The notes beneath the pieces are model-generated. The model had not been told where the DNA came from. It worked only from the letters and a program-made list of their open reading frames with translations, and searched no databases. A stretch of 64,000 nucleotides of DNA. Origin: Armatimonadota bacterium (lineage in GTDB: Bacteria; Armatimonadota; Armatimonadia; Armatimonadales; Armatimonadaceae). The position numbers were made by a program, and so were the translations under genes. Each line of letters starts with the position of its first letter. Position 1 is the first letter of the stretch. This document shows positions 8,161-24,307 of this stretch, piece by piece. Location of the stretch: contig JAPLCP010000079.1 in assembly GCA_026392155.1 (NCBI GenBank), positions 137,618 through 201,617 of the forward strand. The letters run 5' to 3'.

Positions 8161-8190
8161 ATTATATCCCCCACCAGAGTCGGGTACAAT
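8161..8190. promoter_or_regulatory. Overlapping divergent promoters (steA-like / TRASH protein)
   Basis: On the minus strand, TTGTAC (8184-8189) and TATAAT (8161-8166) are separated by exactly 17 bp, a good sigma-70-like promoter for the SteA-like gene. On the plus strand, TACAAT (8185-8190) serves the 8225 gene with a leader of about 28 nt. The minus -35 and plus -10 share the same bases, so the two promoters should compete for polymerase. Confidence 0.6.
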
Positions 8191-8224
8191 AGTGGGGTTT
8201 ATACCAAACATAAGGAAGACAAAA

Positions 8225-8758
8225 ATGACAAAGCTCACGTTTATCGCAGCCCTGGCTGCCTTCGGAGTTGGCGCCGTCGCCCTCGCACAAGATGCCGCTC
8301 CCAAGCCCGCACAGCGTCCCGGTCAGGGACAAGGCCGTAATGTGGTTCAAGTCTGCGCCATGAAAGGCGAGGCTCTCAAGACCCCTGGGAAGGCGGAGTC
8401 GGTTGAGTTCAACGGGAAAAAAGTTCTTTTCTGCTGCGCCAACTGCAAAGGTGCGTTCGAGAAGCTCGATGATGCCGCTAAGACCAAGACGGTTACCAAG
8501 GCAGGACTAATCAGCCAAAAGCTCACTGCGCTCAAGACGATTGAGCGTGTGGAGAAGCAGCTCAAGGAGCTTGATGGCGTCAAAGAAGTGGTGACAGCGG
8601 CTCCGGCAGGCAAGGTCAGCTGCGCCGTGACCGGTGAAGAGATCGAAAGCGCAGCCAAAGCGGCGGGCAAAGTGGAGTACAAAGGCAAGACCTACTACTT
8701 CTGCTGCCCTGGCTGCATCAAAAAATTCAACGAGACCCCCGATAAGTTCGTCAAGTAG
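8225..8758 (+). CDS. Exported protein with two TRASH/YHS-like metal-binding domains
   Basis: The 177-aa product has a signal peptide (KLTFIAALAAFGVGAVALAQ, cleavage after ALA-Q region), a Pro/Gln-rich linker, then two copies of a Cys motif: CAMKGE...VLFCCANCKGAFEKL, and CAVTGEEIE...YYFCCPGCIKKFNETPDKFVK. Each has a first Cys and a later CC-x2-C, the pattern of TRASH/YHS domains that bind copper, zinc or other soft metals. A charged helical segment (GLISQKLTALKTIERVEKQLKEL) separates them. A role in periplasmic metal handling or sensing is inferred. The start is supported by AAGGA 7-8 nt upstream. A strong bidirectional terminator follows. Confidence 0.8.
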   Translation: MTKLTFIAALAAFGVGAVALAQDAAPKPAQRPGQGQGRNVVQVCAMKGEALKTPGKAESVEFNGKKVLFCCANCKGAFEKLDDAAKTKTVTKAGLISQKLTALKTIERVEKQLKELDGVKEVVTAAPAGKVSCAVTGEEIESAAKAAGKVEYKGKTYYFCCPGCIKKFNETPDKFVK

Positions 8759-8773
8759 TACAGAAGAAATAAA

Positions 8774-8802
8774 CCCCGGAGTTTTTGCTCCGGGGCTTTT
8801 TT
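8774..8802. terminator. Bidirectional rho-independent terminator
   Basis: The stem CCCCGGAG/CTCCGGGG (8774-8781 and 8788-8795) is followed by CTTTTTTT on the plus strand. It separates the convergent TRASH-protein and parvulin genes. Confidence 0.9.
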
Positions 8803-8811
8803 TCGTCAGAA

Positions 8812-9774
8812 CTAAAATAGCTTGGCGTTTGGGTTGAACTCGATCTTAGCATTGCGAGCCATCTCCCCGAGCCACTTTTGTACGGCTTGTGGCTCGTTGA
8901 GCTTCGCATTAACTTGCTCTTTTTTGTACTTAGCTTTCTCTGCGGCGCTGATATCAGAGCCTTTTTCGAGAAGCTTGATGATATGCCAGCCAAACTGGCT
9001 CTTGATCACGGGGCTAATATCGCCGGGCTTCTGAAGGGCAAAAGCCGCCTTCTCAAAGTCTTGATCGAAGACTCCCTTACCGACCCACGGGAGCTCACCT
9101 CCCATCGCACCGCTTCCCTTATCGTCGGAGAACTGCTTAGCAGCCTCGTCAAACTTGAGCTTTCCAGCCTTGATATCCGCAAGAATCTGATCCACACGAA
9201 CTTTTTGATCTTCTTCTTTCTTCTTAAGCTGCTCCGGCGTCATCGGGGTTGCCTGCTCCGGCGTCGGCCCCAGCGGCTGGGTTGCCAGGAGAATATGAGC
9301 AAAGCGCCCCTGTCCCTCACGCCCAGGAACGATCTTGATCAAGAACTTTTCAAAAGACTTTCGGGCAAGCAAGTTTAGGCGTACGGTCTGGGTCACTTCC
9401 GCATCCGTTAGACCAAACTCACGCGTGATCTCCGCGAAGGTCATCATCTTGCCACTTTGTGCCATCTGAGCTACGACCTTGGCCTTCTCTTCTTTGACTT
9501 TCTCCGCAAGCTCAGAAGCCGTGACACTAACACCCGCTTTTTTGGCTTCCTGCTCAATCACGATCTTCTGAATCATCTCCGGGACAACACGCCGTGCCAG
9601 GGTTCCACTAAGCTGTTTCTTAATATCCGATGCCGTGATATTGACCCCATTGTAGCGTGCGATCACACTGGAAGACATCGCAGCAGGCTTGGCAGAGGGC
9701 TTGGCCGCAGGCTTTTTGTTGCCTTGGGGGGCAACTGCCAACACCAGGGCAATCGTCATGGTTGAAACTATCAT
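8812..9774 (-). CDS. Parvulin-type peptidyl-prolyl isomerase (SurA/PrsA-like)
   Basis: The 320-aa product begins MIVSTMTIALVLAVAP (short signal peptide), then a Lys/Pro/Ala linker, an SurA-N-like helical chaperone domain (SVIARYNGVNITASDIKKQL... to residue 150) and a parvulin domain: GRFAHILLAT, FDEAAKQFSDDKGSGAMGGELPWVGKGVFDQDFEKAAFAL, PGDISPVIKSQFGWHIIKLLE. These are the family landmarks (the His-Ile start, the GG-L-G-W stretch and the FGWHII end). It should help fold outer-membrane or secreted proteins in the periplasm. The start has a strong AGGAGAAAGG Shine-Dalgarno. It is a monocistronic unit directly downstream of the rpoC terminator. Confidence 0.88.
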   Translation of the reverse strand: MIVSTMTIALVLAVAPQGNKKPAAKPSAKPAAMSSSVIARYNGVNITASDIKKQLSGTLARRVVPEMIQKIVIEQEAKKAGVSVTASELAEKVKEEKAKVVAQMAQSGKMMTFAEITREFGLTDAEVTQTVRLNLLARKSFEKFLIKIVPGREGQGRFAHILLATQPLGPTPEQATPMTPEQLKKKEEDQKVRVDQILADIKAGKLKFDEAAKQFSDDKGSGAMGGELPWVGKGVFDQDFEKAAFALQKPGDISPVIKSQFGWHIIKLLEKGSDISAAEKAKYKKEQVNAKLNEPQAVQKWLGEMARNAKIEFNPNAKLF

Positions 9775-9790
9775 CTCTAAACCTTTCTCC

Positions 9791-9836
9791 TAAAAAAAGA
9801 CGCCCCCGCTACCGGTGGTGTTCCGGAGCGGGGGCG
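9791..9836 (-). terminator. rpoBC operon terminator
   Basis: The stem CGCCCCCGCT (9801-9810)/AGCGGGGGCG (9827-9836) is followed on the minus strand by TCTTTTTTTA. It lies 11 nt beyond the rpoC stop and just before the parvulin ribosome-binding site. Confidence 0.9.
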
Positions 9837-9846
9837 CTTATCTCAC

Positions 9847-14280
<4,434 letters not shown>

Positions 14281-14306
14281 TTTTTCCCTTTCGGAAACAA
14301 GGCAGT

Positions 14307-14337
14307 GCCCTGTGTGCTTTTAGAAACCACACAGGGC
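14307..14337 (-). other. Intercistronic rpoB-rpoC hairpin
   Basis: GCCCTGTGTG/CACACAGGGC form a perfect 10-bp stem with an 11-nt loop in the 81-bp gap. No T-run follows, so it is more likely an RNA-processing or stability element than a terminator. Confidence 0.65.
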
Positions 14338-14361
14338 CAAACCAACTCTTAGAAAAACAAA

Positions 14362-17300
14362 CTAGCTCAGAAGCAACGAGTCTTCTGACTCCTGCTGACG
14401 ACGAATCTGCGCACGGCGGCGGCTGGCTTCGTCATCAAGGAAGTCTTCATCCTTGTCCTTCAGATCAATCTCAGCACCGGCAACATCCTCGACCGTCACT
14501 TTTAGAGCGAGGCTCTGTAGCTCGTTGACCAGAATCTTAAACGACTCTGGCACACCAGGCTCCAGCATGGGCTCACCCTTGACGATAGACTCGTAGGTTT
14601 TCACACGGCCTAAGACATCGTCAGACTTGATGGTAAGAATCTCCTGAAGCGTGTAGGCTGCGCCATACGCCTCTAGGGCCCAGACTTCCATCTCGCCGAA
14701 GCGCTGTCCACCGAACTGAGCTTTACCACCGAGGGGCTGCTGAGTCACGAGGCTGTAGGGGCCAGTTGACCGAGCATGGATCTTGTCGTCCACCAGGTGC
14801 GAGAGCTTGAGCATGTAGATATTGCCCACGGTCACGGCCATGTTGAACTTCTCACCGGTTCGTCCATCGCGAAGATCCATCTTACAGAGATCCTCGTGGA
14901 AGCCCACTCGCCGCCAGACACGCTCCCGGATCTCCTTGATCAGGGCATCGTAGGGGAAGTCAGCAGGAATATTGTCGATGACTTCTGGTCCCATCAGGGT
15001 CGAAGAAACGCGCTCCAGAGTCTCGGCATCCAGGTCGCGGAGTGCGGCTTCCAGAGGCCCGAGGAGATCCTCTAGGTTCTGTCCACCCTCACTCACTTCC
15101 GGGAAATCCACCGAGAGCTGCAGATCACTCTTAACATAGTGCATCAGCATCTCGCGGCGGCGCTTCTCACCGAAGCGGTTCATCTCACCGAGAATCTCCT
15201 CTTCGTTAGACCCCTCAAAGATCGGCTCCACAAACTGGACACCAAACTCACGAGCGGCCAACCCAAGGTGCGTCTCCATGATCTGACCGATGTTCATGCG
15301 GCTAGGCACACCCAGCGGGTTGAGCACAATGTCCACCGGAGTACCATCGGGCAGGAACGGCATGTTCTCTTCCGGCATGATCTTAGAGACCACCCCCTTG
15401 TTGCCGTGGCGGCCCGCCATCTTGTCGCCTTCCATGATCTTACGCTTCTGGGCGATATAGACACGGACAAGCTTATTGACGCCCGCTTGCAGCTCATCGG
15501 GCGTCAGACGCTCCAGCTCACTGCCATCGTAGGGCGACTCCAGCGAGTCGGGCCGCTTGGAGAAGTTGAAGATATTGCCGCTCGCATCTTTGTACTTGTA
15601 GCGCGAGAAGACTTTAATGTCAACGATCTTGCCTTTTTCACCGTGTGGAACGCGCAGCGAGACATCGCGGGTCTCTTCGGCTTTTTTGCCAAAGATGGCG
15701 ATAATCAAGCGCTCTTCCGCCGTCAGCTCCCCTTGGCCCTTGGGGGCAACTTTTCCAATGAGAATATCATCGCTTCGGACTTCTGCTCCAATGCGAATAA
15801 TCCCCTCTTCGTCTAGGTCTTTGAGAGCATCTTCCCCGACATTGGGAATGTCGCGGGTCATCTCTTCAGGTCCTAGCTTGGTGTCGCGTGCCTCAAGCTC
15901 ATATTTCTCAATATGAATCGACGTGTAGACATCGTCGCGAACCATACGACGAGAGAGCAAGATAGCATCCTCGTAGTTGTAGCCATTCCAGGGCATAAAG
16001 GCGACTAAGACGTTCTGTCCCAGTGCCAGCTCTCCCCCGTCGGTACACGGCCCATCGGCGAGCACTTGCCCCTGCTTGACACGCTGACCCGGCTCGATGA
16101 TAGGACGCTGCGTGATACAAGTCGCTTGGTTGGAGCGGATCATGTTGAGCAGCCAGTAGCGATCAATCTTGCCCTCACGGGTCTCGATAATGATCTCCTC
16201 GCTGGTGACTTTCTTGACCCGACCGCCGCGCTTGGCAACAATGATCGCGCCGGAGTCCAGAGCCGCACGCCGCTCCATTCCCGTCTTGACCAGAGGCGCA
16301 TCGGGACGAAGTGTCGGAACAGCCTGGCGCTGCATGTTCGCGCCCATCAGAGCACGGTTGGCATCGTCGTTCTCAAGAAACGGAATCAGCGACGTACCAA
16401 CCGAGACAAGCTGCTGGGGCGAGACATCCATGTACTCCACCTCTTTGGCGGGAACATAGGGATACTCGTGGTTGTGGCGCACCTGCACCAGAGCCGTGGT
16501 AAAGCTACCATCTTCGGCGAGGCGAACACTCGCCGGGCAGATATGGTAGTGGTGCTCGTTGTCGGCAGGCAGCCAGTCCAGCTCGCGGCTGACCTTGCCC
16601 CCAATGACACGCCGGTACGGGGTCTCGATGAACCCAAACGGATCCACACGAGCGTGCACGGCGAGCGAGCCGATCAGACCAATGTTGGGGCCTTCAGGCG
16701 TCTCAATCGGACAGATACGACCGTAGTGCGAGTGGTGGACGTCACGGACTTCCAGCTTGGCGCTCTGACGAGAGAGACCACCGGGTCCAAGAGCCGAGAG
16801 ACGGCGCTTGTGGGTGAGCTCAGCCAGCGGGTTGGTCTGGTCCATGAACTGCGAGAGCTGCGAGGAGCCAAAGAAGCTCTTGATCGCGGCGCTCACGGGC
16901 TTGACCGAGAGCACGACCTGGGGAATGATATTCTCCGCATCGTACTGAGTCATGCGCTCTTTGGCCACTTTCTCCATGCGCAAGAAGCCCATGCGAAGCT
17001 GCGAGTAGAGCAGCTCCCCGACAGAGCGAACGCGCTTGTTCTCAAGGTGGTCAATGTCATCGGTCGTGAAGCGCATCTTCGCCTCTTCCGATGCCTCTGC
17101 ACGGGACGATTCCTGCATCCCGATAAGATACTCAATCACGGCGATCAGATCGTACTTGGTGATATTGCGCACCGAGAGCGGCAGCGAGATGCGCAACTTT
17201 TTGTTCAGCTTGTGGCGCCCCACCTTAGCCAGATCATAGCGACGTGTGTCGAAGAACATCGAGTGCAGTAGCGCCTTGGCAGAGTCATCGGTCACAGGGT

Positions 17301-18408
17301 CGCCGGGACGAATCTTGTGGTAGATATCGTGAAGGGCGCTCTTGCGATCGACGATCTTAGCCTCTTCTAGCTCAAGGCTAGCCCCGATGAAGCGGTGCAC
17401 TTCCAGCACCTCAACTTCGCGCTCTAAAACCGCCAGCTTCTTCGAGACCTCACGGTCAATTCGGGCGTAGGCCGGGACGATCAGCTTACCCGCCGCGTCG
17501 AAGAGATCGGTCGGGGCATAGCGCCACTTCGCTTCCGCATCCACATCCACCTCGGCGAGCTGCTCGCTGGTCACCATGGTGCGAGTGCTGAAGTACTCTA
17601 AAAACTGCGCATCGGTTTCGAGATCGAAGCCGGTTAGGAGACACTTGGTCTTGCGAGTACGAACCGCCTGCTCGCCGCCCAGCGCCTTGACAAGCTCACG
17701 GTAGTGATCCGCCGTGACATCGGTGCCCTTCTCCAGAAGAACCTCGCCCGTCACTTCGTCAACAATCGTCTCCGCCAGGGTCTTGCCCACGAGCTCACGG
17801 AACTCGATGACAAACTCACCCTCCGGGGAAGCGACATCGAAGGCGTGAAGTGCCCGCAGCAGGGTCATGATCGAGAATTTCTTGTTCTGCCCGATGCGCA
17901 CCGTAATGGCACCCGCATCCGTCTCAATATCTACCCAAGGACCTTCTGAGGGAATCAGAGTCGCAAAGAACTGCCACTCCAGTAAGTTGCTCAGAGAGTC
18001 GCGGAAGTAGATACCCGCAGAGCGTGAGAGCTGTGAGACCACGACGCGCTCAGCGCCATTGATCACAAAAGTCCCCTTCGCGGTCATCAAGGGCAGATCG
18101 CCCAGATAGACCTCAGACTCGATCACTTCCTGACCAGTACTCGTCAGTCGAACACGCGCCTTAATCGGCACTTCAAAGGTCACATCGCGTGACCTACACT
18201 GCTCCAAAGAATGTTTTGGTTCACCTAGAGTGAAGTCCACCAACTCAATGGCGGTTTGACCGGTGAAGTCATAGATGGGAGAAAAAGATCGGAACAGTTC
18301 ATGCAACCCATCTTCGAGGAACGAGCGAAATGAATCTAGCTGCAGTTCGACGAGATTGGGGATCGGGGCGGCATGCTCGGTACGCTTCGCCTGATGCTGA
18401 ATTTCCAT
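14362..18408 (-). CDS. rpoB: DNA-directed RNA polymerase subunit beta
   Basis: The product is about 1348 aa. Recognised blocks include the N-terminal [21 protein letters not shown], the rifampicin-pocket region [31 protein letters not shown] followed by [18 protein letters not shown], and C-terminal [34 protein letters not shown] prefer the ATG at 18408: AGGAGG lies about 13 nt upstream, and the 18 residues before PNL are close to the usual spacing. A GTG at 18492 would add 28 residues through a segment that also folds into two hairpins. The gene has its own promoter. The usual rplJ-rplL genes are not upstream. Confidence 0.95.
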   Translation of the reverse strand: MEIQHQAKRTEHAAPIPNLVELQLDSFRSFLEDGLHELFRSFSPIYDFTGQTAIELVDFTLGEPKHSLEQCRSRDVTFEVPIKARVRLTSTGQEVIESEVYLGDLPLMTAKGTFVINGAERVVVSQLSRSAGIYFRDSLSNLLEWQFFATLIPSEGPWVDIETDAGAITVRIGQNKKFSIMTLLRALHAFDVASPEGEFVIEFRELVGKTLAETIVDEVTGEVLLEKGTDVTADHYRELVKALGGEQAVRTRKTKCLLTGFDLETDAQFLEYFSTRTMVTSEQLAEVDVDAEAKWRYAPTDLFDAAGKLIVPAYARIDREVSKKLAVLEREVEVLEVHRFIGASLELEEAKIVDRKSALHDIYHKIRPGDPVTDDSAKALLHSMFFDTRRYDLAKVGRHKLNKKLRISLPLSVRNITKYDLIAVIEYLIGMQESSRAEASEEAKMRFTTDDIDHLENKRVRSVGELLYSQLRMGFLRMEKVAKERMTQYDAENIIPQVVLSVKPVSAAIKSFFGSSQLSQFMDQTNPLAELTHKRRLSALGPGGLSRQSAKLEVRDVHHSHYGRICPIETPEGPNIGLIGSLAVHARVDPFGFIETPYRRVIGGKVSRELDWLPADNEHHYHICPASVRLAEDGSFTTALVQVRHNHEYPYVPAKEVEYMDVSPQQLVSVGTSLIPFLENDDANRALMGANMQRQAVPTLRPDAPLVKTGMERRAALDSGAIIVAKRGGRVKKVTSEEIIIETREGKIDRYWLLNMIRSNQATCITQRPIIEPGQRVKQGQVLADGPCTDGGELALGQNVLVAFMPWNGYNYEDAILLSRRMVRDDVYTSIHIEKYELEARDTKLGPEEMTRDIPNVGEDALKDLDEEGIIRIGAEVRSDDILIGKVAPKGQGELTAEERLIIAIFGKKAEETRDVSLRVPHGEKGKIVDIKVFSRYKYKDASGNIFNFSKRPDSLESPYDGSELERLTPDELQAGVNKLVRVYIAQKRKIMEGDKMAGRHGNKGVVSKIMPEENMPFLPDGTPVDIVLNPLGVPSRMNIGQIMETHLGLAAREFGVQFVEPIFEGSNEEEILGEMNRFGEKRRREMLMHYVKSDLQLSVDFPEVSEGGQNLEDLLGPLEAALRDLDAETLERVSSTLMGPEVIDNIPADFPYDALIKEIRERVWRRVGFHEDLCKMDLRDGRTGEKFNMAVTVGNIYMLKLSHLVDDKIHARSTGPYSLVTQQPLGGKAQFGGQRFGEMEVWALEAYGAAYTLQEILTIKSDDVLGRVKTYESIVKGEPMLEPGVPESFKILVNELQSLALKVTVEDVAGAEIDLKDKDEDFLDDEASRRRAQIRRQQESEDSLLLS

Positions 18409-18445
18409 ACGGACTGGAACCCCTCCTAATTCGGGCTTCGTGTGA

Positions 18446-18481
18446 CGAGGTCGGGGTACACAGACCTCGGCTCTCCGAGCC
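18446..18481 (-). promoter_or_regulatory. rpoB leader hairpins
   Basis: Within the roughly 125-nt rpoB leader, CGAGGTC (18446-18452) pairs with GACCTCG (18463-18469), and GGCTC (18469-18473) pairs with GAGCC (18477-18481). If the 18408 start is right this is untranslated and could control rpoB expression. Confidence 0.45.
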
Positions 18482-18539
18482 CAAAATGCCACTTATTGGG
18501 TCGCTTTCCGCGGCTCCTCCTATTGTGGCACGAATTCTT

Positions 18540-18568
18540 AATTTACCGCTGTATTATCTACCTGTCAA
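18540..18568 (-). promoter_or_regulatory. rpoBC promoter
   Basis: TTGACA (18563-18568) and TAAATT (18540-18545) are spaced 17 bp on the minus strand. The -35 is a perfect consensus. It is back-to-back with the greA promoter across about 30 bp of AT-rich DNA. Confidence 0.8.
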
Positions 18569-18598
18569 CAGTGTGAGCCTATTTTTTTTCAATTTTTC

Positions 18599-18627
18599 TT
18601 GACGGTGTGAAGAAACAGGGCTATAAT
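18599..18627 (+). promoter_or_regulatory. greA promoter
   Basis: TTGACG (18599-18604) and TATAAT (18622-18627) are spaced exactly 17 bp, giving a leader of about 50 nt before ATG 18683. AGGAAA serves as the Shine-Dalgarno. Confidence 0.82.
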
Positions 18628-18682
18628 CGCCTCACTGCCTCGAACACATTCGGGGCTATTTGTGTTGGTTTAGGAAACGGCT

Positions 18683-19153
18683 ATGGCTGAAGATATCGTC
18701 CTGACTGTATCAGGCAAGAAAAAAATCGAAGATGAGCTGGAGCAGCTACGCAGTGTTGAGATGCCTGCGCTTGCGATTCGCATCCGTGAGGCCCGCGACT
18801 TAGGGGATCTCTCGGAGAACTTTGACTACCAAGACGCCAAGCGTCAGCAGGGCTTCATTGGAGGCCGAATCGCCGATCTCCAAGCGATGCTAGAGCGCGC
18901 GATTCTCGTCCCTGAGAGCGTCCCCGGCAGTGGCATCGTGGGCTTGGGTTCGACGGTTCATGTCCGCGATACAGAGTTCGCGGAGGAGATCACGTATAGG
19001 CTCGTGGGCTCCTACGAAGCAGACCCCGCCAACGACCTCATCTCCGCCGCCTCGCCCGTAGGAGCCGCACTGATGGGTAAGAAGGTCGGGGAGAGTGTCG
19101 CGGTGACCACGCCTGGCGGGACGATGACCCTGGAGATTCTCAGCGTCGAGTAG
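18683..19153 (+). CDS. greA: Transcription elongation factor GreA
   Basis: The 156-aa product has the usual length. The N-terminal coiled coil (KKKIEDELEQLRSVEMPALAIRIREARDLGDLSEN) carries the GDLSENFDYQDAK tip, whose acidic residues reach into the polymerase secondary channel to stimulate cleavage of backtracked RNA. The C-terminal FKBP-like domain ends with SPVGAALMGKKVGESVAVTTPGG and LEILSVE. It works directly on RNA polymerase, whose two large subunits are encoded divergently next door. A type-B palindromic repeat follows the stop codon. Confidence 0.93.
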   Translation: MAEDIVLTVSGKKKIEDELEQLRSVEMPALAIRIREARDLGDLSENFDYQDAKRQQGFIGGRIADLQAMLERAILVPESVPGSGIVGLGSTVHVRDTEFAEEITYRLVGSYEADPANDLISAASPVGAALMGKKVGESVAVTTPGGTMTLEILSVE

Positions 19154-19154
19154 C

Positions 19155-19198
19155 CCTCCTCCCCCAGCCCCCTCCTCCCAATCCTGGGAGGAGGGGGA
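19155..19198. repeat. Type-B GC-rich palindrome after greA
   Basis: The sequence is nearly the same as the copy at 2656-2713, with CCTCCTCCCAATCCTGGGAGGAGG at its core (arms CCTCCTCCC and GGGAGGAGG). It fills the short greA to phosphatase gap and may also act as a hairpin terminator or attenuator. Confidence 0.7.
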
Positions 19199-19222
19199 GT
19201 AATGGTCAGAGTTTTGATTACG

Positions 19223-19711
19223 ATGCGTGTTCTGTTTATCTGCCTGGGAAATATCTGCCGCTCCCCGATGGCGGAGGCGATCTTTCGGCACAAAGTTGAG
19301 CAAGCGGGGCTAGAGACACGGATTCTATGCGACTCGGCAGGGACGGGCGGCTGGCACGCAGGCGAGCTGCCGCATAGAGGCACGCAGCAGATTCTTCAAC
19401 AGCACGGGATTGACTTCTCCAGCATCCGCGCTCGTCAGCTTACCCGCGCCGATCTTGGTGCTTTTGATTATCTCCTGACCATGGACAGCGCCAACCTGCG
19501 CGATGTCCGCCGACTGGGGGAACCTGTCGGCACGCTGCGCCCTGTGCTTGAGTTCGCTCCCGCGTTGGGCTACACCGAAGTGCCCGATCCCTGGTACGAC
19601 GGCAACTTTGCCCTTACCTATCAGCTCCTCGATGCTGCCTGCGACGGCTTGCTAGACCACTTCAGGTACACTCTCGGGGATGGATCGTATCGAGAACCTC
19701 TCGCTCCGTGA
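19223..19711 (+). CDS. Low-molecular-weight protein-tyrosine phosphatase
   Basis: The 162-aa product has the P-loop FICLGNICRSPMAEAIF near residues 4-20 (CxxGNxCRS, nucleophile Cys7 or so) and the general-acid loop VPDPWYDGNF, the two signatures of the family. Bacterial members dephosphorylate tyrosine kinases of exopolysaccharide export or arginine-phosphorylated proteins; the partner here is unknown. The start is set at the second Met (19223), seven codons into the longest frame, because the strand-1 motif MRVLFICLGN begins there. Its 3' end overlaps the OxyR-like gene by 32 bp. Confidence 0.88.
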   Translation: MRVLFICLGNICRSPMAEAIFRHKVEQAGLETRILCDSAGTGGWHAGELPHRGTQQILQQHGIDFSSIRARQLTRADLGAFDYLLTMDSANLRDVRRLGEPVGTLRPVLEFAPALGYTEVPDPWYDGNFALTYQLLDAACDGLLDHFRYTLGDGSYREPLAP

Positions 19712-20606
19712 CCTGCGCCTGCTGGTGACCCTAGCCGAGCGTCGGCACTTCGCTCGCACGGCCGAAGAGTTTGGGCTGAGCCAAGCGACTCTCTCTGCAA
19801 TCGTGAAGAAGATCGAGGCGGCCTTTGGCGTCCCCCTCTTTATCCGCACCAGCCGCAGTGTCTCGCTTACCCCCGAGGGCGAGAGCGTGGTGCGCCAGGC
19901 GCTGATTGTTCTAGACGAGTCCCTGATCCTCGCACAGACATTTCAGTCGGCGAGTGCCCCGCTCTGTGGCCGTTTTCGCCTCGGGGCGTTTCCGACCCTT
20001 GCGCCCTATCTCTTCCCGCTGATCTTGCAGCCCCTCCAAGCCGCCTACCCCAAGCTCCAGCTCGTACTCACCGAAGCGCTCACCGAGGAGCTTCTGCGTC
20101 AGCTCCGCGCCCGGCAGCTCGATGGCGTGCTGCTCGCCCTTCCTCAGGACGAGAGCGACCTAGCCGTCTACCCGCTCTTTCGAGAGCCGTTCTGCCTTGC
20201 GGTGAGCCACCAGCACGCACTGGCGCAGAAAACTGCGCTAACCGTGGCCGATGTCCCGCTCGACGAAATGCTCCTTCTGGAGCCAGGCCACTGCCTACGC
20301 GACCAAGTGCTCGCGGCGTGTGGAACGGCATTTCTGGCCCACAAGCGCATCGTCCACGCCGCCGGGCTAGAGACACAGCGTGCCCTCGTGGCCGCCCAGC
20401 TCGGAATCGCGATCCTTCCCGCGCTCGCCACTCGCAAGCCCGACGACTCCGTGTGCGTCCTGCCCTTTGTTTCCCCCAAGCCCGGTCGCGATATTGGCCT
20501 CGTGATCCGAAAAACCAGCCAAGACGACCGCGATGCCCAAAGCCTCGTCGCCTTCCTACGCCACCTCCCCGAGACGCAGCCATTGATCGAAAAATCCGAA
20601 GCTTAA
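19680..20606 (+). CDS. oxyR: LysR-type regulator, OxyR-like peroxide sensor
   Basis: The 308-aa product has an N-terminal winged helix (LRDLRLLVTLAERRHFARTAEEFGLSQATLSAIVKKIE) and a LysR substrate domain. In that domain GHCLRDQVLAAC places Cys205 and Cys214 nine residues apart, as are Cys199 and Cys208 of E. coli OxyR, which form a disulfide on contact with peroxide. With katG starting 51 bp downstream on the same strand, it is very likely the peroxide-responsive activator of katG. It overlaps the phosphatase gene by 32 bp. Confidence 0.88.
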   Translation: MDRIENLSLRDLRLLVTLAERRHFARTAEEFGLSQATLSAIVKKIEAAFGVPLFIRTSRSVSLTPEGESVVRQALIVLDESLILAQTFQSASAPLCGRFRLGAFPTLAPYLFPLILQPLQAAYPKLQLVLTEALTEELLRQLRARQLDGVLLALPQDESDLAVYPLFREPFCLAVSHQHALAQKTALTVADVPLDEMLLLEPGHCLRDQVLAACGTAFLAHKRIVHAAGLETQRALVAAQLGIAILPALATRKPDDSVCVLPFVSPKPGRDIGLVIRKTSQDDRDAQSLVAFLRHLPETQPLIEKSEA

Positions 20607-20615
20607 CATCGGTGA

Positions 20616-23042
<2,427 letters not shown>

Positions 23043-23043
23043 A

Positions 23044-23160
23044 TCCCGCCCGTTGGAGGGGCGGGACTGGAGAGCCTTCGGCTGCAAAGGCCGTTCCGGC
23101 CATCCCGAGTTTACTCGGGATCATGGGCGGCACGCCCTTCGTAGCCTAAGGCTCTCTGGC
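23044..23160. repeat. Multi-stem intergenic repeat
   Basis: An outer inverted repeat, GAGAGCCTTCGGCTGC near 23071 and GTAGCCTAAGGCTCTC ending near 23157, encloses GGCCGTTCCGGCC and ATCCCGAGTTTACTCGGGAT. CCCGCC/GGCGGG precedes it. The unit CGGCTGCAAAG matches the element at 6545-6672. No ORF is present. Confidence 0.6.
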
Positions 23161-23209
23161 CATGCCGTTCCAATCGGCGTGGTCTCTAATCGAGGGGACT
23201 CCAAGCGAG

Positions 23210-23215
23210 TATAAT
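23210..23215 (+). promoter_or_regulatory. -10 element, predicted leaderless GH172 promoter
   Basis: A perfect TATAAT ends 6 nt before ATG 23222, with no room for a leader. Confidence 0.6.
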
Positions 23216-23221
23216 TGCCAC

Positions 23222-24307
23222 ATGGAACTATTTGAGAAGCCTTGTGGAGTTGAGACACGCTGGGCGAGCTTTGAGAACCCAACGGCGGAGCGGGGTGCTG
23301 GTGGGCAGGAGAACCGCGGCGCAAAAGGTCATGCCTTTGACTCTTTAGAGCCCGGCGAGACCAAGACACTTCTTGAGGTAACGGGCAGCGGGACGATCAC
23401 GCGAGTCTGGATGACCGTCTCAGACCGCAGTCCCGAGATGCTGAGAGCAGTTCGGCTAGAGATGTTCTGGGATGGAGAAGCCACGCCTGCGGTCTCGGTG
23501 CCTCTGGGGGATTTCTTTGGCATTGGACTTGGGCGCACAGTAGCGTTCGAGTGCGCTCTTTTCTCTAGCCCCGAGGGACGTAGCTTCAATGCCTTTGTTC
23601 CGATGCCGTTTCGAAGCGCGGCGCGGGTGACGATCACCAACACCTCCAAGACGCGTCTCTCGCATCTTTTCTACGATATTGATTTGTTGCTTGGGGTGAC
23701 ACACACGGCGGAGATGCTCTACTTTCACGCGCAGTTTCGCCAAGAGTCGCCCAATGTACTTGGAGAAGACTTTGTGATTCTCCCTAAAGTGTCAGGCAAT
23801 GGGCGCTTTCTGGGCTGCAACCTAGGGGTGATCGCCGACGAGCGCTACGAGGGGGCATGGTGGGGGGAAGGTGAGGTAAAAGTATGGATCGGGGACGAGC
23901 CCTTCCCGACTCTTTGTGGCACCGGTACTGAGGACTACATTGGCACAGGCTGGGGACAGGGAGCCTATGCCCAGCGCACCCAAGGCTGCCCTATCGCCGA
24001 AAGCTCCAATCGGCAGTGGGCCTTCTACCGCTACCACGTAGACGATCCGATCTACTTCGACGGAAGCTGTAGAGTCGCGATTCAGACCATTGGCGGGACG
24101 GAAAAGGCAAAGGTGATGGGGCTACAGACTAACGGGACTCCCCTGATTCCGGTGAGCATTGACACCGGCCAGCTCGAGGGGTTTCTCAAGCTGATGGAGC
24201 TCCCTCAGCCTGTTGCACTTGCCGACCAGCCCAATGGCTGGTGTAACTTCTGGCGGCAAGATGACTGGTCAGCAACCGCCTACTATTATCTGGATAGCCC
24301 AACGTGA
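23222..24307 (+). CDS. DUF2961 / GH172-family glycoside hydrolase
   Basis: The 361-aa product has FDSLEPGETKTLLEVTGSGTITRVWMTVS, RLEMFWDGEATPAVSVPLGDFFGIG, FNAFVPMPFRSAARVTITN, CGTGTEDYIGTGWG and YRYHVDDPIYF, the conserved blocks of DUF2961, now GH172 (fructan-anhydride and arabinofuranosidase activities are known in the family). The Glu of GTEDY is a candidate catalytic acid. No signal peptide is seen with the ATG at 23222, which is fixed by the TATAAT just upstream, so it is probably cytoplasmic. It stands alone between katG and a regulator. The exact sugar specificity is not readable from the sequence. Confidence 0.88.
   Translation: MELFEKPCGVETRWASFENPTAERGAGGQENRGAKGHAFDSLEPGETKTLLEVTGSGTITRVWMTVSDRSPEMLRAVRLEMFWDGEATPAVSVPLGDFFGIGLGRTVAFECALFSSPEGRSFNAFVPMPFRSAARVTITNTSKTRLSHLFYDIDLLLGVTHTAEMLYFHAQFRQESPNVLGEDFVILPKVSGNGRFLGCNLGVIADERYEGAWWGEGEVKVWIGDEPFPTLCGTGTEDYIGTGWGQGAYAQRTQGCPIAESSNRQWAFYRYHVDDPIYFDGSCRVAIQTIGGTEKAKVMGLQTNGTPLIPVSIDTGQLEGFLKLMELPQPVALADQPNGWCNFWRQDDWSATAYYYLDSPT

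Noticed and set aside
16066-17271. 401-codon plus-strand ORF opposite rpoB
   Set aside because: Antisense shadow produced by high GC and codon bias; RpoB motifs occupy the other strand throughout.
18409-18492. 28-residue extension of RpoB from GTG 18492
   Set aside because: The stretch lacks similarity to RpoB N-termini and contains two hairpins; ATG 18408 has AGGAGG upstream. Not fully excluded.
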